From Paenibacillus catalpae (GTDB lineage Bacteria > Bacillota > Bacilli > Paenibacillales > Paenibacillaceae): DNA of 64,000 nucleotides. Position 1 is the stretch's first letter. Each line of letters starts with the position of its first letter. Under the pieces are notes generated by a model that saw only the letters and a list, made by a program, of their open reading frames with translations, did not search any database and was not told where the DNA came from. The position numbers and the translations under genes are program-made. The stretch is taken from NCBI RefSeq assembly GCF_900112695.1, contig NZ_FOMT01000004.1:682001-746000 (forward strand), written 5' to 3'. Shown in pieces: positions 34,835 through 42,476 of the stretch.

Positions 34835-36397
34835 CTAATCCATCATTCGCAGAAATAATACGGCGAGACGCAGCTTCATGAAATCATTTGGCTTTTTGAA
34901 ATCCAGACCCAGCAGCTCACTCAGCTTCTCCAGGCGATAACTCACCGTATTCCGGTGCACGTACAACTGTCTAGCCGTATCACCAAGCAAGCCTTCATTA
35001 CTCACATAGACATCCAGCGTCAGCAGCATATCCTGCGCCTGCACGGTATTCGAATCCAGCAGCGGCCCCAGTACATGCCGACAGTAGTGCCGCATGCTGT
35101 CCGCTGGGACATATTGGAATAAATGAGCCATTTGAATGGTGTCAAAATGTATAATCTGCTCTTGCGATAACAGCTTCCGGCTCAGCTTGACCGTTTCCTT
35201 GCATTCGTTGTAAGCTTCAGCAAAATGCACAGCAGACTCCTTTGGCGTACTGAATGCAAATCGGATGTGCCCATCCTTCGGACAAATCGCTTCGAGTGCA
35301 GAAGCTAACGCTTGAACACTGCCTGAACCAGAGACCGGATAGATGGACAATAAACCAGCGTCCGTCAGAACATGGTAGCCTTTCTTATCCCTGATAAACG
35401 GATTAAACTCCAGCTCCTGCCGCACGGCCTTAAGCCGGGAAGGCTTCAAGAGATAGTCCCGGTTCTCTTCTGCCGCGCACAACACGCAGACAAATCTGTC
35501 CTCCAGCACATGAATACCGGCCTTCTCAGCCTGATGCAGCACCGTATCCAGCGAAGTCCCCACTTCCAGGTAATGATTGATTATCGTACCGAGCTCCTGA
35601 TGCCAGAACGTATCCGATCCGTTCTCCATCATCTTGGACAAATAATAAGCAAGCATCTCGGAGGCTTGATGGAACAGACCCTCCTCTGTTTTGGGCATAT
35701 AATCGGCAGGCAGAACAAAGACCGCAAAACCTATCGTCTCATCCTCATGAATGAGAGGCAGCCGATATAATTGACAGTCGTTTCTTGTCATTCGTCTTGG
35801 CTCCGCTTTCCAGGGCCACTCGCTCATCAGCTCCCCTTCCGAACAGGGAGTATCATTATATAAAATATGTCCTTTCCCTCCCACAATGGACATGGGGTAT
35901 TCCATTACCGCAGATATGCGCTGGAACGGATTCTCCGTCATGCTCTGATAGAGGGCGACATTCATAAGCCTCTTCTGTTTCTCAACAACCCGCTTCAGCC
36001 TGAGGGTGCTTCTATGTATCTCATCCTGCAGCAGACCGTTAATCTGATCGGAGAAGGCGAAAGGATATGGCAGTTCAATTAACGGGAAGCCCAGGACATC
36101 AGCCTCCTCAATCAGAGCAGCGGGCATCTCCGACCAGAATCGTCCAAGCTTGATGCCAAGTCCTGCGGAGCGCCTCTGGTGAAGGCTGCGAATGGTTGCA
36201 ATCGCTTCATCAATGGAGTCCTTGAACACATAAGCCGTTGTAAAAAACATATCTCCTTCTCTCGCCCATTGAACAAAGTCCGGGGCATCAATAATATTAA
36301 CGGCCTTAAGCGGCCGGGATCCCCCCGCTTTGCCAGCAATCAGTCTGCCTTCCGATAACGGGTATACGCGCATGGCGTCTTCAACGGTCAACAACAT
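34835..36397 (-). CDS. PucR-family transcriptional regulator
   Basis: 520 residues from the ATG at 36397 (RBS AGGAGGAG). N-terminal PucR domain (LTVEDAMRVYPLSEGRLIAGK, APDFVQWAREGDMFFTTAYVF), a central GGDEF-like/linker region, and the C-terminal PucR helix-turn-helix (LLTLDVYVSNEGLLGDTARQLYVHRNTVSYRLEKL). In B. subtilis PucR controls purine/ureide catabolism. It follows an ABC importer and lies near two amidohydrolases, so it probably regulates them in response to the imported compound. Confidence 0.92.
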   Translation of the reverse strand: MLLTVEDAMRVYPLSEGRLIAGKAGGSRPLKAVNIIDAPDFVQWAREGDMFFTTAYVFKDSIDEAIATIRSLHQRRSAGLGIKLGRFWSEMPAALIEEADVLGFPLIELPYPFAFSDQINGLLQDEIHRSTLRLKRVVEKQKRLMNVALYQSMTENPFQRISAVMEYPMSIVGGKGHILYNDTPCSEGELMSEWPWKAEPRRMTRNDCQLYRLPLIHEDETIGFAVFVLPADYMPKTEEGLFHQASEMLAYYLSKMMENGSDTFWHQELGTIINHYLEVGTSLDTVLHQAEKAGIHVLEDRFVCVLCAAEENRDYLLKPSRLKAVRQELEFNPFIRDKKGYHVLTDAGLLSIYPVSGSGSVQALASALEAICPKDGHIRFAFSTPKESAVHFAEAYNECKETVKLSRKLLSQEQIIHFDTIQMAHLFQYVPADSMRHYCRHVLGPLLDSNTVQAQDMLLTLDVYVSNEGLLGDTARQLYVHRNTVSYRLEKLSELLGLDFKKPNDFMKLRLAVLFLRMMD

Positions 36398-36443
36398 AGC
36401 TTCTCCTCCTATAAAGAATGATGAAGGCAAGGACGCGGATAAA

Positions 36444-36467
36444 GGGCTCCCCTATTAGGAGGAACCC
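36444..36467 (-). terminator. Weak hairpin between the importer receptor and PucR genes
   Basis: GGGTTCC and GGGAGCCC arms on the minus strand, followed by TTTAT. Partial termination would lower pucR-like expression relative to the transporter. Confidence 0.45.
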
Positions 36468-36479
36468 GCAATTGAATCG

Positions 36480-37475
36480 TTATTTGGCTGGCAAAAAATC
36501 ATTTGTGAAGAATTGCTCCGCCTTCAAATCCTTCGTGACAAGGCCCGCTTCCTTCATCTGTCCAAGCAGTGTTGACCAGCGTTCCTCCGACATGTAGCCC
36601 GTGCCGTGAGAAGCGGCATCCCCTCCAAAGACGAAGTCCTTCGCGACGCCTTGCGCATAAGCAAGATGGTCAAGGGCGTAATCCTTGTTGTAGCTGTTAA
36701 TAACCTTGTTCACTTCTTCTCCGTGCTCGTAGTAATAGTCCCAGCCTTCCGTTGTTGCTTTCAGATAGGCCTTGATCAGCTCCGGATTTTCTTTGATCAT
36801 TTTCTCCGTCGTGATAACCACGTTGCCGTACGGATTATATCCGAGATCGGCATTCAGGAACCAATCGACGTCTATATTTTGATTCTTCAGCACAAACGGT
36901 TCGTTTGTTGCATAACCTTGTTGAACCGCGTTTTTATCTGCTACAAATCCGGCCAGGGAGCCGTTATAGGCCTGAATTTTTACATCGTTCAGCTTATATT
37001 TGTAGGCAAGATATTGCCAGTACGGGAAGCCTGTCGCGACATAAACATTATGGCCATTCAGATCCTCAATGCTCTTAATCCCGGAAGCTTTATGGAAAAT
37101 CAAGTTCTGGGGATTGGTCTGCAGATCCGCATAGACAGCTACAACCGGTATACCTTCCTGTCTGGCCAAGATAACCTCGTCGGCCTGGGACATGGCGAAG
37201 TCGACCTTACCGGATGCAACCAGCTGCACGTTAGAGATTTGGGGGCCGCCTTGCTGAATCGTGACGTCCAGCCCGGCGTTTTTGTAAATGTCTCCGGATA
37301 GGGCCGCGAAGTGACCGCCCATCTCCGGCTGCGCGAACCAGCTCATTTGCTGAATCACCTTCGCGGGTTTATCCGGCGAGAAAGCGGCATTGCTGCCGCC
37401 GCTATTAGAGCAAGCGGTTAAAGAACCGACTACTGCAGCGATCATTCCAGCTTTCCATACAAGCGACTTTTTCAA
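36480..37475 (-). CDS. ABC importer substrate-binding lipoprotein (NMT1/SsuA type)
   Basis: 331 residues, TTG start after GGGGGAC. Lipobox SLTAC with Cys22. NMT1/THI5-type fold: VIQQMSWFAQPEMGGHFAALSGDIYKNAGLDVTIQQGGPQ near 40-80, VASGKVDFAMSQADEVILARQEGIPVVAVY near 85-115, GFVADKNAVQQGYATNEPF near 180. Such receptors bind pyrimidines, taurine, sulfonates or nitrate. The amidohydrolase neighbours favour a pyrimidine or amide-type ligand. Confidence 0.9.
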   Translation of the reverse strand: MKKSLVWKAGMIAAVVGSLTACSNSGGSNAAFSPDKPAKVIQQMSWFAQPEMGGHFAALSGDIYKNAGLDVTIQQGGPQISNVQLVASGKVDFAMSQADEVILARQEGIPVVAVYADLQTNPQNLIFHKASGIKSIEDLNGHNVYVATGFPYWQYLAYKYKLNDVKIQAYNGSLAGFVADKNAVQQGYATNEPFVLKNQNIDVDWFLNADLGYNPYGNVVITTEKMIKENPELIKAYLKATTEGWDYYYEHGEEVNKVINSYNKDYALDHLAYAQGVAKDFVFGGDAASHGTGYMSEERWSTLLGQMKEAGLVTKDLKAEQFFTNDFLPAK

Positions 37476-37518
37476 GTTTATGTCCCCCTATATGATCATT
37501 TGATTTAATCTTAAGGCG

Positions 37519-38394
37519 TTAATCCTTATCCGGCCGAATCGCGGATTCATGCCAGTGACGTAAGGAGTAATGGGAAATCGCAGCGACGGTCAAATAGAAG
37601 GCCATGCCGAGCAGCGATGCTGCAATGGTGCAGGCAAACAGGAAGGAGGTCTGCATCTGCACGGCTGCCGAGGTTATCGCCATGCCAAGCCCTCCTTTTC
37701 CTCCGCCAATACCGGCTACGAACTCTCCAATAATGGCACCAATAACCGCCATGCCGCTCGAGATCTTCATGCCTCCGAGCATATAGGGCAGGGCATACGG
37801 GAAGCGAAGCTTCCAAGTCATCATCCAGGTGCCGGATTTGTACATCCGCATAAGCTGAATAAGATTGCGGTCGGTCGAGGACAGCCCCAAATTCGTATTC
37901 GATATAATCGGGAAGATGGCAACGATAAGGGAAATAAACACAATGGAATTCATCCCTGGACCCAGCCAGATGACGACAAGCGGCGCGATTGCCACGACCG
38001 GGATGGTCTGAAGAACAACCGCATAAGGCTGTATCCCCCACCGAATCCATTTGGATGCCATCATCAGCAAAGCAACGGCCGTTCCTAGTGCTACACTAAG
38101 CAGAAAACCAAGCAGGGCAGCGATAAAGGTATTGCCTGCCGCCTGCATCAGATCGGGAAATCCCTTGCGGGCCGCCTGCCATATATCAGATGGTGCAGGC
38201 AGCAAATATTTCGGCGTATCGAATATTCTGACCCCAAGCTGCCAGAGCGCGAGTAACAGAAGAATAAATGCCATGGGCGTTGCCGTCTTATAAATGAGCT
38301 GCCGGTGCTTTTTCAGAAATCCGGCTTGGGCGGAGATTCCCTCCTGGGCCAGCACCTTCACTGAAGCATTCGTAACTTGTCCGTTTGCTTGCAT
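37519..38394 (-). CDS. ABC importer permease (SsuC/TauC/ThiX type)
   Basis: 291 residues from the ATG at 38394 (GAGGTGG upstream); a GTG at 38406 is also possible. Six membrane helices. Typical LWQLGVRIFDTPKYLLPAPSDIWQAA near 50-75 and the EAA loop LIQLMRMYKSGTWMMTWKLRFPYALPYMLGGMKI near 180-213. Partner of the neighbouring ATPase and receptor. Confidence 0.93.
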   Translation of the reverse strand: MQANGQVTNASVKVLAQEGISAQAGFLKKHRQLIYKTATPMAFILLLLALWQLGVRIFDTPKYLLPAPSDIWQAARKGFPDLMQAAGNTFIAALLGFLLSVALGTAVALLMMASKWIRWGIQPYAVVLQTIPVVAIAPLVVIWLGPGMNSIVFISLIVAIFPIISNTNLGLSSTDRNLIQLMRMYKSGTWMMTWKLRFPYALPYMLGGMKISSGMAVIGAIIGEFVAGIGGGKGGLGMAITSAAVQMQTSFLFACTIAASLLGMAFYLTVAAISHYSLRHWHESAIRPDKD

Positions 38395-38420
38395 CTTTCT
38401 GTCCACCTCTTTCCTTGCCT

Positions 38421-39197
38421 TTAGGTTAACGTATTAGTAATCGCTCGAACCTTCTCTCCAAATGCAGGAGAAGTCATGAAGGCATTCGTACGCGGATAAG
38501 ACTCTTCAATCGGAATAATTTCCTTGATTTTGCCGGGACGGGCTTCCATCGCCACCACTCTGCCTGACAAATACACAGCCTCGAACACGCTATGCGTGAC
38601 AAAAACAATTGTCAGCCGGGAATTCATCCAGATATTCAGGAGCTCTTCATGCAGCCGATGGCGCGTCATTTCGTCCAGTGCGCCAAACGGTTCATCCATG
38701 AACAACAGCTTTGGCTCCGATACAAGCGCCCGGGCGATCGATACCCGCATCTTCATTCCGCCGGACAGCTGGCGCGGATAGCTGTCCGCATAAGCCGTTA
38801 AGCCGACCTTCTCCAATGCGGCTAGTGCTCGCGCCTTGCGTTCGGCAACCGGCGCACCGCTGATTTCCAGAGGCAGTGCAACATTAGCCAGCACCGTACG
38901 CCATGGCATCAGGTTCGCTTCCTGAAAGACAAAGCTGGCCTGCTCATTGCCCTTTGCCGCATGGCTCTGAATGTGTACCTGACCTGAAGTGGCCTGATCC
39001 AGTCCTGCCATAATGCGCAGAAGAGTAGATTTTCCGCAGCCGGACGGTCCAACCAGCGTGACAAACTCCCCTTCTTCTATTGTTAAATGGATGCTGCTGA
39101 GCGCTACCGTACCGTTCTCATACCGCTTCGTCACATCATGGATCCGAATGGCTTCCGCCGCTTGGACGGTTGTCTTCTCATCAACGGTCATATTCAT
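38421..39197 (-). CDS. ABC importer ATPase (SsuB/TauB/ThiZ type)
   Basis: 258 residues from the ATG at 39197 (AAAGGAG upstream); ORF overlaps the end of the amidohydrolase gene by 17 bp. Walker A GPSGCGKST near 50, signature LSGGMKMR near 146, Walker B LLFMDEPFGALDEMTRHRLHEE near 166, H-loop FVTHSVFEA near 203. Cytoplasmic energiser of the nitrate/taurine-type importer. Confidence 0.94.
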   Translation of the reverse strand: MNMTVDEKTTVQAAEAIRIHDVTKRYENGTVALSSIHLTIEEGEFVTLVGPSGCGKSTLLRIMAGLDQATSGQVHIQSHAAKGNEQASFVFQEANLMPWRTVLANVALPLEISGAPVAERKARALAALEKVGLTAYADSYPRQLSGGMKMRVSIARALVSEPKLLFMDEPFGALDEMTRHRLHEELLNIWMNSRLTIVFVTHSVFEAVYLSGRVVAMEARPGKIKEIIPIEESYPRTNAFMTSPAFGEKVRAITNTLT

Positions 39198-40410
39198 CAG
39201 CCCATTCACTCCTTTCGGGAATGTTCCTCCATGCGGCAAAGCCGCTGTTCCCCTGCCACAAGCTTCCGGCGACGGGAATCCCCTCTCTAATGACCAGCTG
39301 CCGTCTTGGTAAAGCAGCTAAAGCATGCGGCGCATTTAATGCCTTTACAAGGACAAAGTCAGCTGCATCTCCCGCTTTAAGCTCAAGAGAGCCGCGTGAC
39401 ATCCACTGAAATACCGAGGCCATTCGCAGGTCGTCGTTCCAGATATACTTCTCGGCCAGCAGCCTGCCGCGCCGCAAAATATCCGGATGGCCGTAAGGTG
39501 TCCAGGCATCGAGGCCAGTATGATCAGTCGCAAGCGAGATCTTCACGCCACTTGCGGCAAGCAGCGGTACAGGAGGCATCGCCGTATCAAACGGGACGCT
39601 CGTTGCCAGGTCCATAGCCTCGCCGGCCATTCGGCTTCCCAGCTCCGCAACAAGCCCGCTGTCCACCTCGCCAAGTCCATAGGCGTGACTGACCGTTACT
39701 TTGCCCTTCATGCCTGCCTCCGCGGAATAGTCCAGCATCTTTTCAATGGTATACACCGCCAGATGACCGGGGTCATGCAAGTGAAGATCCACCCTTTTAT
39801 CAAACTCCGTCGCAAGCTCAAACATCGTTTCCAGAGAAAGCTCGATATGGCGGTCAACACCAGCCGGATCCACTCCACCCATCAGATCGGCACCCATGCG
39901 GAGTGCTTCACGGATATAGGGCGTCGATTGCGAACGGAGCAAGCCTTGCTGCGGAAAGGCAACCAGTTCGATTGTCATACGCGAAGCATATTCTTCTTTT
40001 AATTGAAGCATCAATTCCAGATGGGATAGTCCGATGTCCGGATCAATGTCCACATGTACCCGCGCCTCTGTAGTACCTGAGGCCAGCATGGCCTCCAGCG
40101 TTTTTACGGCCAGCTCCTTGCGGCGGTCCTTACAGCCTGCAAGCAGCTCCTTCTCCAGCTTGAACTGCTCAAAGAGGGATGAGACTGGCGTTCTTGAGAT
40201 CCAGCGGTCTGATGGGAATGCTTTATCGAGATGAACATGGGCGTCACGGAAAGCCGGAAGCAGAAGCAGCCCATGTGCGTTCCAGACGGAATCGCGAGCT
40301 TCCGGAATAAGATCCGGAGCACCAACTTCCGTTATGCATCCTTTTTCAATGACCAGCGTACATGCCCGGCCATTCATATTTATTTGTTGAATGAGTTGTC
40401 GTTCAGCCAT
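39181..40410 (-). CDS. Cytosine deaminase-like metal-dependent amidohydrolase
   Basis: 409 residues, RBS AGGGGGG. First gene of an operon with the importer and PucR regulator. Amidohydrolase fold with metal site HVHLDK near 60, FPQQG near 158 (equivalent to the CodA substrate glutamine), LHLHDPGHLA near 210, SHAYGLGE near 238 and the metal Asp in ATDHTGLDAWTPYG near 290. Compared from memory with E. coli CodA, the catalytic Glu after the HCD motif is not conserved, so cytosine is probably not the substrate. Hydrolysis of a cyclic amide, triazine or creatinine-like compound is an inference. Confidence 0.87.
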   Translation of the reverse strand: MAERQLIQQINMNGRACTLVIEKGCITEVGAPDLIPEARDSVWNAHGLLLLPAFRDAHVHLDKAFPSDRWISRTPVSSLFEQFKLEKELLAGCKDRRKELAVKTLEAMLASGTTEARVHVDIDPDIGLSHLELMLQLKEEYASRMTIELVAFPQQGLLRSQSTPYIREALRMGADLMGGVDPAGVDRHIELSLETMFELATEFDKRVDLHLHDPGHLAVYTIEKMLDYSAEAGMKGKVTVSHAYGLGEVDSGLVAELGSRMAGEAMDLATSVPFDTAMPPVPLLAASGVKISLATDHTGLDAWTPYGHPDILRRGRLLAEKYIWNDDLRMASVFQWMSRGSLELKAGDAADFVLVKALNAPHALAALPRRQLVIREGIPVAGSLWQGNSGFAAWRNIPERSEWADEYDR

Positions 40411-40679
40411 TACGAGTCCCCCCTATTACAGGTTAATGATCTCTTTAATAACATGTCAGGTATTTTACTTTCGCCCTTTGTCTCATTCGAATTATGGGGG
40501 CATATTGGTGATCCGTCAATTATACATGTTAAGTTTTATAACATAACATAAAAGAAGCACTTCCATTTGTGCATAGCTAAAAACAGCCAAACTCAGCCTA
40601 TCCAACACTATTCCCTATATGCATAATGAAGTTCAAGACTATTTATATGTAATAAAAACTGACACAGAGGATGGTTGCT
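40411..40679. promoter_or_regulatory. Divergent promoter region between the two amidohydrolase genes
   Basis: A 269-bp A/T-rich gap with no gene and no riboswitch that I recognise. It must hold the promoters of both the leftward importer operon and the rightward amidohydrolase, and is the likely place for PucR-type regulation. The stretch TTATAACATAACATAA near 40530-40555 is a direct-repeat-like element. Confidence 0.45.
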
Positions 40680-41933
40680 ATGCTCGATATTTTGTTCACT
40701 AAATCGGCCGACCTGGTTTCGGGCCCGTTAAGGGATGTCGGAGTAAAGGACGGCAAGATTACGTATATCGCCAATCATTCCGGAGCTGTTCCCGAGAGCA
40801 GGGAGATCTGCTGCCTGGATGGGAAGCTGCTGCTGCCCGGACTTGTCGAGCCGCATATTCATCTGGATAAAGCGCTGCTGCTGGAGCGGATGGCAGAGGA
40901 TGTGACCGAGCTCCGTCAAGCCATTGAAGTAACCTCTTACTTAAAACAGTCGTTCACCGCGGAGGATATATATGAAAGAGCCATGCGGATTATTAAGCAG
41001 GCAGTGAGCAAAGGAATAACTCATATGCGATGCCATGCCGAGATTGATCCCGTTATCGGGTTGACCTCTATGGAAGCGATGGTGGCTCTGAGACAGCAAT
41101 TAAAGGGGATACTTGATATTCAGGTTGTCGCATTCCCGCAGGATGGCTTATTCCAGGACAAAAGGATGCCTATTCTTATGAAGGAGGCCGTTGCGCTCGG
41201 GGCGGACGTCATTGGCGGAATTACCTATATGGATGCAGACTTAAGCGGCCATCTGGAGCTTGTATTTGGTTTGGCTCGGCAATACGGCCTGCCGGTTGAT
41301 CTGCATGTCGACTTCTCAGATAATCCCCATCAGCTTGCGATTCAGGATGTTATTCAAGCGACCCGGAAATACGGGATGCAGGGCAAGGTTAGTGTCGGTC
41401 ATTTGACTTCGCTTGGCGCTGCTGAGCGCGGGGATGCCGAGCGAATCGCCTCAGCTCTTGCAGAGGCCGGCATTCATGTGATCAGTCTGCCTCTCACCGA
41501 TTTGTACTTGAACGGAAGAGGCGATCACAAAGGAGACTACCGCGGGCTTACGCCCATCTCCCTGCTTCTTAAGCATGGGGTAAACGTGATATACGGAAGC
41601 AACAATGTGCAAAATGCCTTTACCCCGTTTGGAACAACGGATCCGCTGGACGTTGGCCTCCTGCTTGCCCAAACCTCCCATCTGGGCAGCGCTAGAGACG
41701 CCCGGCAGCTCATTCACATGGCAACGGCGGGAGCAGCAGCGGCTCTTGGCCTCTCCGGCTATGGCATCCGGATTGGATCCGACGCCGATCTGGTTGTCTG
41801 CAGCGCCAAGGACGCAAGGTCACTCCTGTATGAGCGTCCTGAGCGGGAACGCGTCTACAAAAAAGGCCGACTCGTTTCGCAGACGGATGTCATACAGCAA
41901 AACTGGCTGAGCTTGGAGACGGTTGGTAGCTGA
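40680..41933 (+). CDS. Cytosine deaminase-like amidohydrolase, altered metal site
   Basis: 417 residues from the ATG at 40680, nine bases after CAGAGG; the ATG at 40671 abuts the RBS. Paralogue of the divergent amidohydrolase. Metal-site HIHLDK near 58, CHAEIDP near 120, FPQDG near 152, DLHVDFSDNP near 210, GHLTSLG near 240. At the place of the CodA GHDD motif it has GSNNVQNAFTPFG, so the metal Asp is Asn, and the catalytic Glu position is also changed. It belongs to a divergent subgroup; activity and substrate are uncertain. Confidence 0.85.
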   Translation: MLDILFTKSADLVSGPLRDVGVKDGKITYIANHSGAVPESREICCLDGKLLLPGLVEPHIHLDKALLLERMAEDVTELRQAIEVTSYLKQSFTAEDIYERAMRIIKQAVSKGITHMRCHAEIDPVIGLTSMEAMVALRQQLKGILDIQVVAFPQDGLFQDKRMPILMKEAVALGADVIGGITYMDADLSGHLELVFGLARQYGLPVDLHVDFSDNPHQLAIQDVIQATRKYGMQGKVSVGHLTSLGAAERGDAERIASALAEAGIHVISLPLTDLYLNGRGDHKGDYRGLTPISLLLKHGVNVIYGSNNVQNAFTPFGTTDPLDVGLLLAQTSHLGSARDARQLIHMATAGAAAALGLSGYGIRIGSDADLVVCSAKDARSLLYERPERERVYKKGRLVSQTDVIQQNWLSLETVGS

Positions 41934-41982
41934 TCCCCGCGAGGTGGCTTCAGTCTCCGTGTCAAACTTATCCCATCAGCAG

Positions 41983-42305
41983 TTAAGGTCCCTTAGGGAC
42001 CTTAAACACCTAACTAGCTGCTCTTTTTCCGGACTTAAGGTCCCTTAGGGACCTTATCCCCCTCGTCTACGTCCATCAGCACTCAAATCTGCTATTCCGT
42101 CTGCTTTAAGGTCCCTTAGGGACCTTAAATACCTAATTGGCTGATCTTTTCCCAGACTTAAGGTCCCTTAGGGACCTTATCCCCCTCGTCTATGTCCATT
42201 TCAGCACCCAAATCTGCTATTCCGTCTGCTTTAAGGTCCCTTAGGGACCTTAAACACCTAACTAGCTGCTCTTTTCCCAGACTTAAGGTCCCTTAGGGAC
42301 CTTAT
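41983..42305. repeat. Array of six 23-bp palindromes in three 124-bp units
   Basis: Palindromes with arms TTAAGGTCCCT and AGGGACCTTAA around a single T start at 41983, 42035, 42106, 42158, 42231 and 42283. Spacing alternates 52 and 71-73 bp. Odd copies are perfect; even copies end ...CCTTAT. The short spacer (around CTAACTAGCTGCTCTTTT) and the long spacer (around CCTCGTCTACGTCCAT and CAAATCTGCTATTCCGTC) are themselves repeated, so the unit is about 124 bp, three times. It lies between convergent genes. The spacers are repeated rather than unique, so it is not CRISPR. Confidence 0.97.
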
Positions 42306-42429
42306 CCCCTCGTCTACGTCCATTTCAGCACTCAAATCTGCCACTTCGTCTGCTTAAGATAACAAGTTACTCCACTCACCTGCGAGAGTCTTATTAATAC
42401 CGTGTGCGCAAGCGCCAGGCGAATAAAAA

Positions 42430-42462
42430 AAGCCCTTAAGGTCTCATGGACCTTAAGGGCTT
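42430..42462. terminator. Bidirectional terminator downstream of the beta-mannosidase gene
   Basis: Perfect 14-bp arms AAGCCCTTAAGGTC / GACCTTAAGGGCTT with a 5-base loop, T-run TTTTTTT on the minus side and CTTTT on the plus side. The arm contains TTAAGGTC, the same core as the palindrome array beside it. Confidence 0.93.
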
Positions 42463-42476
42463 GCTTTTCACAACTG

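Noticed and set aside
40411-40679. Possible riboswitch in the amidohydrolase divergent gap (TPP, purine or guanidine type)
   Set aside because: None of the conserved core motifs of these classes could be found on either strand.
41983-42305. Regular repeats resembling a CRISPR array
   Set aside because: The repeats are near-perfect palindromes, spacing alternates, the spacers are repeated copies of one another rather than unique, and no cas gene is in the window.
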